Origin: Candidatus Fermentithermobacillus carboniphilus
GTDB lineage: Bacteria > Bacillota > Sulfobacillia > Fermentithermobacillales > Fermentithermobacillaceae
Assembly (NCBI GenBank): GCA_018208355.1
Contig: CP062796.1
Location: 425,217 to 489,216 of the forward strand
Direction of reading: 5' to 3'
Length of the DNA: 64,000 nucleotides
Part shown: piece by piece, positions 16,306 through 24,486 of the stretch
Layout: the number at the start of each line of letters is the position of its first letter
Numbering within the stretch: position 1 is the stretch's first letter
Notes under the pieces: model-generated
Database searches by the model: none
What the model saw: only the letters and a program-made list of their open reading frames with translations
Told to the model about the DNA's origin: nothing
Position numbers and translations under genes: made by a program

Positions 16306-16656
16306 CTATCCTTTAGGGTTGAAGAGCACGGCCATTAAATAACCGAACAAGATCGCCGCTGTGAGGCCCGACGAGGCAGCCCGCAGGCCTCCGGTAAGAA
16401 GCCCGAACCAGCCCATCTTGGCCGCGTCCTCCAGCATCCCCGTGACCAACGTGTGCCCGAATCCGGTCAAAGGTATCGTGGCTCCCGCTCCTCCCAACTT
16501 TACGAGGGGTCCGTAAATGCCAAGCCCGGAAAGTATGGCACCGGCACTCACAAAAGATACCATGATAAGGGCCGGATTGACCTTGGTGATGTCAAGGATG
16601 AATTGAGCTATGGCACAGAGAACTCCTCCGACGACGAATGCTTTAATGTATGTCAC
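16306..16656 (-). CDS. spoVAE: Stage V sporulation protein AE
   Basis: A 116-residue membrane protein with four hydrophobic segments. The hallmarks are VGGVLCAIAQFILDITKVNPALIM, GAGATIPLTGFGHTL and a C-terminal AAILFGYLMAVLFNPKG. SpoVA proteins form the channel that moves dipicolinic acid into the forespore and out at germination. It ends the spoVAC-AD-AE set, which lies downstream of sigF here. SpoVAC shows a related GAALPITGFANSVV motif, consistent with their shared fold. Confidence 0.95.
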   Translation of the reverse strand: MTYIKAFVVGGVLCAIAQFILDITKVNPALIMVSFVSAGAILSGLGIYGPLVKLGGAGATIPLTGFGHTLVTGMLEDAAKMGWFGLLTGGLRAASSGLTAAILFGYLMAVLFNPKG

Positions 16657-16668
16657 GTCTGCTCCTCC

Positions 16669-17685
16669 TTATGCGGTCTCGCTGACCAGAGCCACCGCGT
16701 GAGCTATTGACGGAATCGATTCTCCCTGCTGACAACTGGTGGGGCTGTGCAGGGCTCCCGTAGCCACCAAAAGCATCCGCTTGATCTTCCCGGCCATAAG
16801 GTCCGGCCAGAATTTCGCCGTGAAGACACTGGCTATGCAGCCGCACCCCGACGCCCCGGCTCCGATCTCCGGCTTCATTTCGTACAGGAGGAGGCCGGAA
16901 TCCTGGTGCCTGCTTTCAATGTCAATGCCTTTTTGCAGCAAAAGCCTGTGAGAGATACCGACCCCGATTTTTCCGAGGTCTCCCGACAAAATCAGGTCGT
17001 AGTCATCCGGTTTTCTGGACATGTCCTGAAGATGCCTCCAGACCGTATCGGCAAAGGCGGGAGCCATCGCCGAGCCCATGTCGTTGGGATCAATGACGCC
17101 GTAATCCTGAACTCTACCCACGGTGACGGCTTCTACCCGGGGACCCGCACCTTTTGCGGCGATGATGACGGCACCCGCCGCCGTCGCGGTCCACTGGCTT
17201 GTAGGAACGCGCTGGTAACCGAACTCCGTCGGGTACCTATATTGTCTTTCAGCCGTATCGTGATGGCTCGACGAAGCCACCGCTACGTATCGCGCAAAAC
17301 GGCCACCCACCAGCAAGGATCCCAGAGCGAGTCCTTCCGCCATCGTGGCGCAGGCTCCGTAAAGCCCGACATAGGGAATGTCGTACTCCCTGGCCATGTA
17401 GCTGGACGAGATGATCTGGTTCAGAAGGTCCCCGGCCAGCAGGAAGTCGACCTGCGTCTGGTCTATCCCGGCTTTGGCCAGGGCCAAGTCCAGAGCCTGC
17501 CTGAGCATACGAGTCTCCGCTTTCTCCCAGGACGTTTCCTGAAAGAGGGTGTCGTTGTAGACCATGTCGAAAAGCCGGCCCAGCGGACCCTCGCCTTCTC
17601 TGGGACCCACTACGGACGCAGCCGCCACCACTACGGGCATTTCCGGAAAGATACAAGTAGATGTACCGCGACGGTGAAACTCCAA
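16669..17685 (-). CDS. spoVAD: Stage V sporulation protein AD
   Basis: A 338-residue protein with a thiolase-like fold that binds dipicolinic acid. Seen are VVGPREGEGPLGRLFD, FLLAGDLLNQI, the GACATMAEGLALGSLLV segment, SSHHDTAERQYRYPTE, DMGSAMAPAFADT, PDDYDLILSGDLGKIGVG, GASGCGC and the end GALHSPTSCQQGESIPSIAH. The probable start is TTG at 17685, where GGGGGG lies six bases upstream; an earlier TTG overlaps that site. It lies between spoVAC and spoVAE with short gaps, in the standard order. Confidence 0.95.
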   Translation of the reverse strand: MEFHRRGTSTCIFPEMPVVVAAASVVGPREGEGPLGRLFDMVYNDTLFQETSWEKAETRMLRQALDLALAKAGIDQTQVDFLLAGDLLNQIISSSYMAREYDIPYVGLYGACATMAEGLALGSLLVGGRFARYVAVASSSHHDTAERQYRYPTEFGYQRVPTSQWTATAAGAVIIAAKGAGPRVEAVTVGRVQDYGVIDPNDMGSAMAPAFADTVWRHLQDMSRKPDDYDLILSGDLGKIGVGISHRLLLQKGIDIESRHQDSGLLLYEMKPEIGAGASGCGCIASVFTAKFWPDLMAGKIKRMLLVATGALHSPTSCQQGESIPSIAHAVALVSETA

Positions 17686-17716
17686 ACCCAACCCCCCGGC
17701 GACTCGCTTGTGGAGG

Positions 17717-18169
17717 TCATTTGAAGATGTAAAGACGCAAGATGGACACCAGGACAGAAACCAAAGAGCCGTAGACTATGACAGGCCCAGCCACCTGAAA
17801 CATCTTTGCCGAAACGCCAAGGACAAAGCCTTCGCGCTTGAACTCCATGGCGGGAGACACAACCGAGTTGGCAAACCCTGTGATAGGCAGCGCCGCCCCC
17901 ATCCCGGCCAGTCTCCCCAGTTTGTCGTACACCCCGATTCCCGTGAGAAAAGCGCCCAGGAAAACCATGATAGAGGACGTCATAGCCTGAGCCTGCGTGG
18001 GAGCCAGTTTCCTCGACACGAGGTAGTCCAGGAAGAACTGGCCTACCACGCAAATCAGCCCCCCTACCACGAAAGCCAGAATGATGTTTCTGACAATTGG
18101 CCTTTTAGGACGGTAATCTTCGGAAAGCCTCGAGTAGGCTTCTCTCTCACGGATACACGCTTTGGTCAT
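17717..18169 (-). CDS. spoVAC: Stage V sporulation protein AC
   Basis: A 150-residue membrane protein with four hydrophobic segments after a charged N-terminus (residues 1-28). GGLICVVGQFFLDYLV, LTGIGVYDKLGRLAGMGAALPITGFANSVVSPAMEFKREG and the late QVAGPVIVYGSLVS are SpoVAC signatures. It acts with SpoVAD and SpoVAE in dipicolinic acid transport and has been linked to mechanosensitive channel activity in Bacillus. Its start overlaps the dodecin stop by four bases. Confidence 0.94.
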   Translation of the reverse strand: MTKACIREREAYSRLSEDYRPKRPIVRNIILAFVVGGLICVVGQFFLDYLVSRKLAPTQAQAMTSSIMVFLGAFLTGIGVYDKLGRLAGMGAALPITGFANSVVSPAMEFKREGFVLGVSAKMFQVAGPVIVYGSLVSVLVSILRLYIFK

Positions 18170-18372
18170 GGAGTATCATCCAGGTACGCCACTTTCACAT
18201 TGGCCTTGTACTCTACTATTTCCCCGTTTTTGACATTTGCGGTCCAGTTTAAGACCTCCACACCGCTTATGTTGCTGACTTTGGCAGCAGCTTCGCGCAC
18301 GGCCTGACTGGCCGCATCCTGCCAGTCCTTGTGCGACTGGCCAACAAGTTCCAGGACTCGTACCACCGGCAC
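18166..18372 (-). CDS. Dodecin family flavin-binding protein
   Basis: A 68-residue protein with the dodecin pattern: VVRVLELVGQSHKDWQDAASQAVREAAAKV, then a beta strand ending in VLNWTANV, and KNGEIVEYKANVKVAYLDD. Dodecins assemble into dodecameric shells that store flavin or bind coenzyme A. The GTG at 18372 is chosen because AAGGAG lies nine bases upstream and the product then has the family length; an ATG nine bases earlier abuts the ribosome site. It is coupled to spoVAC by a 4-base overlap and follows sigF, so it may be made in the forespore. That expression timing is an inference. Confidence 0.85.
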   Translation of the reverse strand: MPVVRVLELVGQSHKDWQDAASQAVREAAAKVSNISGVEVLNWTANVKNGEIVEYKANVKVAYLDDTP

Positions 18373-18402
18373 AAACACCATCTCCTTTCGGCCTGCCTCG
18401 CG

Positions 18403-19170
18403 TCACCGGGAATCCCGTTTTTCCCTGCGTCCCGTAGTATTTCCCCCTTGCAGGTCTTTGAATTCGCCTCCAGCCCCCTCGAGAAACCGTCTCAGGATGA
18501 AAAGGGCCTTTTTCTCCAGCCGGGATACGTGAGCCTGGGAGATCCCCAGTTCCTCCGAAAGCTCGTACTGAGTCTTTCCGGCAAAAAACCTTCCTTCGAT
18601 GATGGAACGTAACTGGGGCTCGAGACGCCCTAGGGCATCGTTCAGGTCGAAACGCTCTAAAAACGGTTCTTCGACTGCACTTTCGTAATCCGAAACGGCA
18701 AGATCCTGCCCGGCGGCCAAATCGTCCAGATACAAGACAGGTGAGGTGGCATCGAGAGCCTGGCACAAGACATCCACGTCAAGTCCCATCTCCTTAGCCA
18801 CTTCTTCGGCTGAAGGTTCTCTACCCGACGAAGAACGTTTTTCCTCGGCCAGTTTGCGAGCAGAAAGGGCTATTTCTTTCAACCGGCGACTCACTTTGAC
18901 CTGCGAGGTATCCCGCAGGTAACGCCTCATCTCACCCATGATGAGCGGGACCGCATAAGTGGAAAAAGATACACCGTAAGAAGGGTCAAAACGGTCGATA
19001 GCTTTCAGCAGGCCGATGGCGCCTAGTTGGAAGAGGTCCTCTTTGTCGAGGAGGCCGGCGTACCGGTTCACACATGCCCAGATTAGTCCGGTGTTTGCGT
19101 TGAAAAACTCGTCTCTGGCCCTAAGGTCCCCGTTACGTATTCGGTGGAAGATAGTTTCATCTACGAGCAT
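18403..19170 (-). CDS. sigF: RNA polymerase sporulation sigma factor F
   Basis: About 255 residues. Region 2 (NTGLIWACVNRYAGLLDKEDLFQLGAIGLLKAIDRF) and the FSTYAVPLIMGEMRRYLRD segment are diagnostic of the SigF/G/B class. Region 3 starts near EIALSARKL, and region 4 holds the helix-turn-helix ELSEELGISQAHVSRLEKKAL. It is the first forespore sigma factor and is held by SpoIIAB. ATG at 19170 overlaps the end of spoIIAB. The C-terminal tail after about residue 235 is hydrophilic and not conserved. Order dacF-spoIIAA-spoIIAB-sigF equals that of Bacillus subtilis and separates it from SigG. Confidence 0.95.
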   Translation of the reverse strand: MLVDETIFHRIRNGDLRARDEFFNANTGLIWACVNRYAGLLDKEDLFQLGAIGLLKAIDRFDPSYGVSFSTYAVPLIMGEMRRYLRDTSQVKVSRRLKEIALSARKLAEEKRSSSGREPSAEEVAKEMGLDVDVLCQALDATSPVLYLDDLAAGQDLAVSDYESAVEEPFLERFDLNDALGRLEPQLRSIIEGRFFAGKTQYELSEELGISQAHVSRLEKKALFILRRFLEGAGGEFKDLQGGNTTGRREKRDSR

Positions 19171-19577
19171 CTTTTCTTGACCATCCTCACCTTTGTCCCT
19201 CGTCCGGGCCAAGAATCCACCGATACTTCGTCCATAAAGGATTCCATGAAGGAAAACCCCAGGCCCATGTGGTCCGGAACGGTCGTAAAGCCGGGTTCCC
19301 GGGCTTTTGCCACGTCAGCTATACCCTGCCCCGTATCTTCTACTTCGATGACCAGAGAACCGTCACAGGCAGCCGAGGCCCTCACCGATACTTCCCCGTA
19401 TCCTTCAGGATAAGCGTGAAGTATGGCGTTGGAGATCGCTTCCGATACTGCGACCTTGATTTCTTCGATGTCAGGGATGGAGAAACCAAGGGAAGACGCG
19501 AAGGTGGCGACAGCGATTCGCGCCACCGAGACATTCGAAGGCACATTAGAAAGTCTTAAGTACATTTCATTCTTCAT
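19161..19577 (-). CDS. spoIIAB: Anti-sigma F factor / serine kinase
   Basis: A 138-residue GHKL-type kinase. Markers are the N-box EAISNAILHAYPEG, the G1 box EVEDTGQGI and the lid region up to DHMGLGFSFMESFMDEV. It binds SigF and phosphorylates SpoIIAA. The ATG at 19577 (GAGGGG upstream) overlaps the spoIIAA end by 11 bases. An upstream extension with an RGER-rich segment is just spoIIAA sequence in another frame and is not used. Confidence 0.95.
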   Translation of the reverse strand: MKNEMYLRLSNVPSNVSVARIAVATFASSLGFSIPDIEEIKVAVSEAISNAILHAYPEGYGEVSVRASAACDGSLVIEVEDTGQGIADVAKAREPGFTTVPDHMGLGFSFMESFMDEVSVDSWPGRGTKVRMVKKRCS

Positions 19578-19950
19578 TATCGGGTTCCCCCTCTCCCCTC
19601 GTGGCCGGGCCCTGGCACAGAAGGCGCAGCGCTTCTTCCTGAGTCCTCGCAACCTTGAAAACCGAAAGAAGCCCCGCCATTTCTAGCATGGACATTACTT
19701 TGGGAGGCACCTCGACCAGAAATACTTCCCCGCCAGATGCAGTAATTAGCTTATGTCGACCCAGGATGGCTCCAAGTCCGGTGGAATCGACGAAAGTGAG
19801 CTCCTTGAGGTTTAGAATCAGGTTGGGGACGCCCGTCCGTCTCAGCTCCTGATCTACTCGTTCACGGAAAACCGGGGCGGTGGAAAGGTCAAGCTCGCCG
19901 GACAGCTTGGCCAAAAGACAAGGAGGGACTTTTTGAAACGTGAGATCCAT
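19567..19950 (-). CDS. spoIIAA: Anti-sigma F factor antagonist
   Basis: A 127-residue STAS-domain protein. The phosphorylation site motif FVDSTGLGAILGRHK places the phosphoserine at Ser56, and GELDLSTAPVFRERVDQEL marks the first helix and strand. Unphosphorylated SpoIIAA frees SigF from SpoIIAB. The C-terminal 15 residues (QGPATRGEGEPDNEE) extend past the usual domain end, where the gene overlaps spoIIAB. Confidence 0.95.
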   Translation of the reverse strand: MDLTFQKVPPCLLAKLSGELDLSTAPVFRERVDQELRRTGVPNLILNLKELTFVDSTGLGAILGRHKLITASGGEVFLVEVPPKVMSMLEMAGLLSVFKVARTQEEALRLLCQGPATRGEGEPDNEE

Positions 19951-20013
19951 GCCCTCACACCGTCCTTGCTAAAAATTTCCTTGTGTATTCGACGGATTGA
20001 GGGCAATTCCCTT

Positions 20014-21207
20014 TTATCGTCCGACCATGAAAGCCCTCAAGTATTTCAGCGCATAGTCCCAAAAGTTGGCCCGCTCGACGTCGTTCCTGGCAATAAGAGG
20101 TATCTTCGAAATCACCCGGCCATCAAGCTCGATGGATATTTCCCCGACAACATCGCCTTTTTTCACGGGAGCCACGACCCTCTCCAGGTTTATAAGTCTC
20201 CTCGTTTCCCCTTTCTGACCTTTTGTTAGCGTCACCGCGAGTGACTCCTTCGGGACCACTTCCACCGTTTCTGTGCGTCCTTTCCAGACCCTCGCCTGGC
20301 AAACAGTCTCGTCTTTCTTCAGTATTTCCAGGCTGCGGAAATTGGCGAAGGCCCAGTCAAGCAGCCGCCAGGCGTCATTTAGCCTCTGGTCAGGAGTTGC
20401 GGCGCCCATTAGTACGACGATGAACCTGGACCCATCCCTTTGAGCCGTCGCCGATATGCAGTATCCAGATTTATCGGTCATCCCCGTCTTCAGTCCGTCG
20501 GCCCCCGGGTAAAGGTAGACCAGCTTGTTGAAGTTTGTTAAGAGGTTCTTTCCCCCTCTGAATTCTGTCTGGTATATTTTGGTGTAATCGAGAAGATGAG
20601 GGACCGTCACCGCGTGCCTCGAGAGGATGGCCATATCCATAGCTGTCGTCTCATGTCCATCGGCGTCCAAACCGTGGGGGTTAACGAAGTGGGTATCGTT
20701 CATGCCAAGTTCCCTGGCTCTCTGGTTCATCCGCTCGGCAAATGATTCTACGCTGCCTGAAAGGAACTCGGCCACCACGACAGAGCCGTCATTCGCCGAC
20801 CCCACGGCTATAGCCTTGAGCCACTCATCAAGCGGCATCGATTCGCCGGGTTCCGCCCACACCTCGGTTCCTCCCATCTCCCAAGCGTTTTCCGAGGCCA
20901 CAGCTTCGTCTGTGAGGCTGACTTTCCCGGCAGCGACATCTTCCAGCGCAAGGACGAGGGTCATTATCTTGGTGAGACTTGCAGGTGCCCGTCTTGTCTT
21001 TGAGTCTTTCTCAAAAAGCACCTGCCCTGAAATGGCGTCCATGACCACGCAAGAAGGCGAATCCACCCGCGGGGCAGCTACACTGGTATCGAGGGAACCA
21101 GCCGCCCGGGCAACGGGTCCAAAGCAGGCTGTCAGGAAAACCACAACTGCCAGGACCACGGGACAAAACCCGAGAACAAACAGGCGTTTTCCCTTGCGGA
21201 AGAACAT
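20014..21207 (-). CDS. dacF: D-alanyl-D-alanine carboxypeptidase (DacF-type)
   Basis: A 397-residue penicillin-binding protein of class C5. A signal peptide covers about residues 8-36. The active-site Ser77 is in ASLTK, the second motif is SAN (GSANDGS) and the third is KTG in DGLKTGMTD. The C-terminal part is the beta domain that ends in an amphipathic anchor (NFWDYALKYLRAFM). It trims pentapeptide side chains in peptidoglycan. In Bacillus dacF precedes spoIIAA, as here, and adjusts spore cortex crosslinking. GGAGGGG precedes the ATG. Confidence 0.94.
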   Translation of the reverse strand: MFFRKGKRLFVLGFCPVVLAVVVFLTACFGPVARAAGSLDTSVAAPRVDSPSCVVMDAISGQVLFEKDSKTRRAPASLTKIMTLVLALEDVAAGKVSLTDEAVASENAWEMGGTEVWAEPGESMPLDEWLKAIAVGSANDGSVVVAEFLSGSVESFAERMNQRARELGMNDTHFVNPHGLDADGHETTAMDMAILSRHAVTVPHLLDYTKIYQTEFRGGKNLLTNFNKLVYLYPGADGLKTGMTDKSGYCISATAQRDGSRFIVVLMGAATPDQRLNDAWRLLDWAFANFRSLEILKKDETVCQARVWKGRTETVEVVPKESLAVTLTKGQKGETRRLINLERVVAPVKKGDVVGEISIELDGRVISKIPLIARNDVERANFWDYALKYLRAFMVGR

Positions 21208-21228
21208 TTGTTACCCCTCCAAGGTCTT

Positions 21229-21250
21229 GATATCCCATTTCTAGGATATC
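21229..21250 (-). promoter_or_regulatory. Inverted repeat upstream of dacF
   Basis: GATATCC and GGATATC arms (7 bp, perfect) separated by 8 bases lie 22 bases upstream of the dacF start, just before the ribosome site. It could be an operator or a leader hairpin; no binding protein can be named. Confidence 0.4.
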
Positions 21251-21343
21251 TACCCTCCCGCAAGGTTATGAAAGATTGCGACTTACCCGGTAGGCCGACA
21301 TCTTCTCACCTGTTGGCTCGCCAGGGGAATACTGGCGCGGCCA

Positions 21344-22231
21344 TCAGGCCCTCGGGTGACTCTTTGCGTACACGTCCTTGAGGCGGTCTTTGGTGACGTG
21401 AGTGTAAATTTGAGTGGTGGAAATGTCAGCGTGCCCCAGCATCTCCTGGACGGCCCGTATGTCGGCTCCGTTTTCCAGGAGGTGCGTGGCAAAAGAATGT
21501 CTCAACGTATGCGGAGTGATTTCTTTGCGGATCTGGGCTTCGCGGGCGTATTTTTTGACGATCTTCCAGAAGCCCTGCCGCGTCAACCTGCTTCCGTGAT
21601 GGTTCACAAAAAGGGCCTTCTCCCTAGTGTTGGAGACAAGTTTGGGTCGGGCCTCTTCGAGATAGCTCTCCAGGGCCGAGATGGCCATTTCGCCCATGGG
21701 CACGACTCTTTCCTTGGAGCCTTTGCCGACGCAACGCACAAATCCTTCTTTGAGATCGATGTCAGTTAAGTTTAGGTTGACCAGTTCCGATACCCTGATA
21801 CCGGTTGCGTACAAAAGCTCCAGCATCGCCTTATCTCTCTTGCCTGAGGGGGTCCGGACGTCAGGCTGGGCAAGGAGCCTCTCTACTTCTTCGACCGTCA
21901 GCACCTTCGGAAGTTTCCTCTCGAGCTTGGGCGACGACAGCTCGTCTGTGGGATCTTTGGTCACGTAGTTCTCTTTCAGGAGGAACTGATAGAAGGCTTT
22001 TAGCGCCGCAAGACGCCTGGCTATCGTCGCAGTGGCCTTTCCTTGTTTCCGGAGATACATGAGATAAGCCACGATTGTCGCCTGGGAGGCATTTTCCAGG
22101 GATAAAGAACCGTCTTCCGAGAGGAAGCCGTAATATTGCCTGAGATCCCTGCTGTATGATTCAAGAGTGTTTGTCGCCAGCCCTTTTTCATGCCCCAGGT
22201 AATCTATGAATTCCTGAATAAGGCTTTCCAT
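21344..22231 (-). CDS. xerD: Tyrosine recombinase XerD
   Basis: A 295-residue site-specific recombinase. The N-terminal SAM-like core-binding domain spans about 1-90 (QEFIDYLGHEKGLATNTLESYSRDL). The catalytic domain carries Arg in YATGIRVSELV, Lys in VGKGSKERVVP, HTLRHSFATHLLENGADIRAVQEMLGHADISTTQIYTHV with the H-x-x-R pair, a further His and the nucleophile Tyr. XerD with XerC resolves chromosome dimers at dif. Length and motifs favour XerD over phage-type integrases. It stands alone between dacF and ald. Confidence 0.93.
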   Translation of the reverse strand: MESLIQEFIDYLGHEKGLATNTLESYSRDLRQYYGFLSEDGSLSLENASQATIVAYLMYLRKQGKATATIARRLAALKAFYQFLLKENYVTKDPTDELSSPKLERKLPKVLTVEEVERLLAQPDVRTPSGKRDKAMLELLYATGIRVSELVNLNLTDIDLKEGFVRCVGKGSKERVVPMGEMAISALESYLEEARPKLVSNTREKALFVNHHGSRLTRQGFWKIVKKYAREAQIRKEITPHTLRHSFATHLLENGADIRAVQEMLGHADISTTQIYTHVTKDRLKDVYAKSHPRA

Positions 22232-22390
22232 TGGCCACCATCCTCCCCCGAAGGATGCCCTACGTTACATCTTTTCGACCAATGTTGGTTAAACCCTTCG
22301 TTTCTACTATGTTTCCCTATGACCGGAGAAATATCCTACTTCAAGAACTGACTTCCTTCATAAGTCTTATGTCGGCACCACCAAAACTAT

Positions 22391-22437
22391 GCGGGCTAAG
22401 CCGCCAAGACAAAAGTCGCGACGGCCGGTGCTCCCGC
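22391..22437. other. Possible structured element between ald and xerD
   Basis: GCGGG and CCCGC ends close a 47-base segment with an inner GCCG...CGGC pairing and a GAC-AAAA-GTC hairpin. It lies in a 311-base gap (22232-22542) without a gene. The gap otherwise holds a GC-rich hairpin (22448-22471) and an AT-rich stretch near 22500-22520. No known riboswitch class was matched and the strand is undecided. Confidence 0.3.
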
Positions 22438-22447
22438 TCAACTAGAA

Positions 22448-22471
22448 GGGGGGCCCGGACCTGGGCCCCCC
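22448..22471 (-). terminator. Probable terminator of ald
   Basis: A perfect 9-bp GGGGGGCCC/GGGCCCCCC stem with a 6-base loop lies about 70 bases after the ald stop. On the minus strand the following TTCTAGTT is only a weak U-tract, so it may act in part or in both directions. Confidence 0.5.
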
Positions 22472-22542
22472 TACGAGACAGACCGCGTGATACCGGTCTT
22501 CTTATTTAATATTTAATATAGCCTGGCGCTTCGTCTGACCCG

Positions 22543-23670
22543 TTACTTGAGCACCTCTTCGAGAGGAGTATAAGGCAGGTTGTGGGCCACAGCCACTGCC
22601 TTATAAGTAATCTTGCCCGAAGTCACGTTAACGCCTTTTGCCAGGGCCGGGTTGGATCTCACCGCACCCTCGAAGCCTTTTTCAGCCAGAAGGACTGCGT
22701 AAGGCAGAGTGGCGTTGGTGAGTGCGAGAGTCGAGGTCCTCGGCACGGCACCAGGGATGTTTGGCACGGAATAATGGACGACGCCGTGTTTCATGAAAGT
22801 CGGGTTGGAATGAGTGGTGGTATGATCCATTGTTTCGATGCAACCGCCTTGGTCGATGGCCACGTCAACGATGACGGAACCGGGCTTCATGGCCTTGACC
22901 ATCTCTTCCTTGACCAGCTTCGGAGCCTTGGCTCCCGGTACGAGGACGGAACCTACGAGGAGATCGGCCTTCTTGACGGCCTCGGCTATGTTGTATTCGT
23001 TGGACGCCAGGGTCTGGACACGTGACCCGAAGATGTCGTCGAGGTAACGGAGCCTGTCCAGGTTAACGTCAAGGATGGTGACTCTGGCTCCCATACCCTG
23101 GGCGATCTTGGCCGCATTCGTTCCAACGGTGCCCCCACCTATTATCACCACGTGGGCAGGAGGCACTCCGGGGACTCCGCCCAAAAGGACACCTTGACCA
23201 CCGTACCTTTTCTCGAGGAAGTGGGCACCGATCTGTATCGACATCCTCCCGGCGATTTCGCTCATGGGTGTGAGCAGCGGAAGGCTCTTATTGGGGAGCT
23301 CCACGGTCTCATAAGCGATAGCGTGGACCCCCTTTTCCATGAGAGCCCGGGTCAACTCAGGTTCGGGTGCAAGGTGCAAATATGTGAATATTATCTGACC
23401 TTTTTTCATCAGAGGGTATTCGGGAGGGAGCGGTTCTTTCACTTTGATGATCATATCGGCTTCGCTCCAAACCGACGCGGCATCAGGGAGAATCTTGGCT
23501 CCCGAAGCCACGTAAGCGTCATCGCCGAAGCCGCTTCCAAGTCCCGCGCCTTTTTCGATAAAAACCTGGTGCCCGGCAGAAGCCAGTACCTTGGCCCCGG
23601 CGGGGGTCAACGAAACTCGATTCTCATCAGGCTTGATCTCTTTTGGCACTCCGATCTTCAAAAACCTCAT
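22543..23670 (-). CDS. ald: Alanine dehydrogenase
   Basis: A 375-residue NAD-dependent L-alanine dehydrogenase (alanine + NAD to pyruvate + ammonia + NADH). It begins with the hallmark [44 protein letters not shown] follows, and the NAD site is [22 protein letters not shown]. Later motifs are [12 protein letters not shown] and [14 protein letters not shown]. The ATG at 23670 follows AAGGGG. A much longer in-frame reading to 23931 adds 87 residues of unrelated sequence and is rejected. The enzyme fits the amino-acid fermenting metabolism next door and is also used in spore germination. Confidence 0.95.
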   Translation of the reverse strand: MRFLKIGVPKEIKPDENRVSLTPAGAKVLASAGHQVFIEKGAGLGSGFGDDAYVASGAKILPDAASVWSEADMIIKVKEPLPPEYPLMKKGQIIFTYLHLAPEPELTRALMEKGVHAIAYETVELPNKSLPLLTPMSEIAGRMSIQIGAHFLEKRYGGQGVLLGGVPGVPPAHVVIIGGGTVGTNAAKIAQGMGARVTILDVNLDRLRYLDDIFGSRVQTLASNEYNIAEAVKKADLLVGSVLVPGAKAPKLVKEEMVKAMKPGSVIVDVAIDQGGCIETMDHTTTHSNPTFMKHGVVHYSVPNIPGAVPRTSTLALTNATLPYAVLLAEKGFEGAVRSNPALAKGVNVTSGKITYKAVAVAHNLPYTPLEEVLK

Positions 23671-23792
23671 CCCCTTTTGGATTTGTACTAACTTGTCCAG
23701 AGCCCGATCTGTAAATTCGACATTCTGGCAAAAGCTCCTTCCGGAACTAACTATTAAATATACCAGATCGCTCCGAGTCCGGACAGAAGACT

Positions 23793-24386
23793 TTACAGCC
23801 CCGTGAGCCTTTTGAGGAGCACAGGGGAAACGTACGCCTCCACCGCCGAGGAAAGCACCAGTCCAACGGAGAGAATCACGAACCTCCATGTATAATCGAG
23901 ACTCATCTTCAAAAGTCCCCCGCGTACCCACGGGCGTTCGTTCAGAAGCGTCAGGGAAAATGAGATCGAAAGGCTCGATAACAGTACGACAACCGGAAGG
24001 GTCACAAGGTTGTGCGGAAGCATCCCCGCGGCAAAAACCATAAACCCGCCGGAAGGCACCTCTTTAATGACAAAAGCGGCGGCAAAGCCTGCCGCGAACC
24101 CTCGAATAATGAGCAGAAGACATGTCAGAGGCACGCCAACCACGGCCATGCCGAAGGCCCACAAGAGTCCGAGAGTCTTCAAATGATGTGACAGAGACAA
24201 CTTAAAAATGGAAGAAGGTTCAAGGCCGGGGTTCGACAAACCCCGCATGAACACTTCGAGGTACGAAACGAGTTCCGCTTTCTCGTCAGGAGAAAGGACC
24301 CTTAGCCCCACGGCACCCATCGCAATACCGGAAACCAGAAGGATACAACAGGCAATCAGTGGTGAGATCAGCGTATCTTTCCGCAT
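23793..24386 (-). CDS. spoIIM: Stage II sporulation protein M
   Basis: A 197-residue membrane protein of the SpoIIM family with about five hydrophobic segments. The conserved [22 protein letters not shown], then [15 protein letters not shown] and [24 protein letters not shown] are family marks. In Bacillus SpoIIM forms the DMP engulfment machine with SpoIIP and SpoIID. ATG at 24386 has a GGGGGT ribosome site; an earlier in-frame start ten codons upstream lacks one. Confidence 0.93.
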   Translation of the reverse strand: MRKDTLISPLIACCILLVSGIAMGAVGLRVLSPDEKAELVSYLEVFMRGLSNPGLEPSSIFKLSLSHHLKTLGLLWAFGMAVVGVPLTCLLLIIRGFAAGFAAAFVIKEVPSGGFMVFAAGMLPHNLVTLPVVVLLSSLSISFSLTLLNERPWVRGGLLKMSLDYTWRFVILSVGLVLSSAVEAYVSPVLLKRLTGL

Positions 24387-24486
24387 GGCCCTACCCCCGA
24401 AGTAGATGGTCGCCACAACATAACTCGAAAGATGCTTATGAGACAGGGCCCATGCGTTATTCGTGTTCCGGTCAGAGGATCTTTCC

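Noticed and set aside
16747..17724. Long 325-residue plus-strand frame opposite spoVAD
   Set aside because: It is antisense to a clear SpoVAD gene; long antisense frames arise easily in this G+C-rich sequence.
23671..23931. N-terminal extension of alanine dehydrogenase by 87 residues
   Set aside because: The strong ATG at 23670 with AAGGGG gives the normal enzyme start ([11 protein letters not shown]); the extra part has no family match and runs toward spoIIM.
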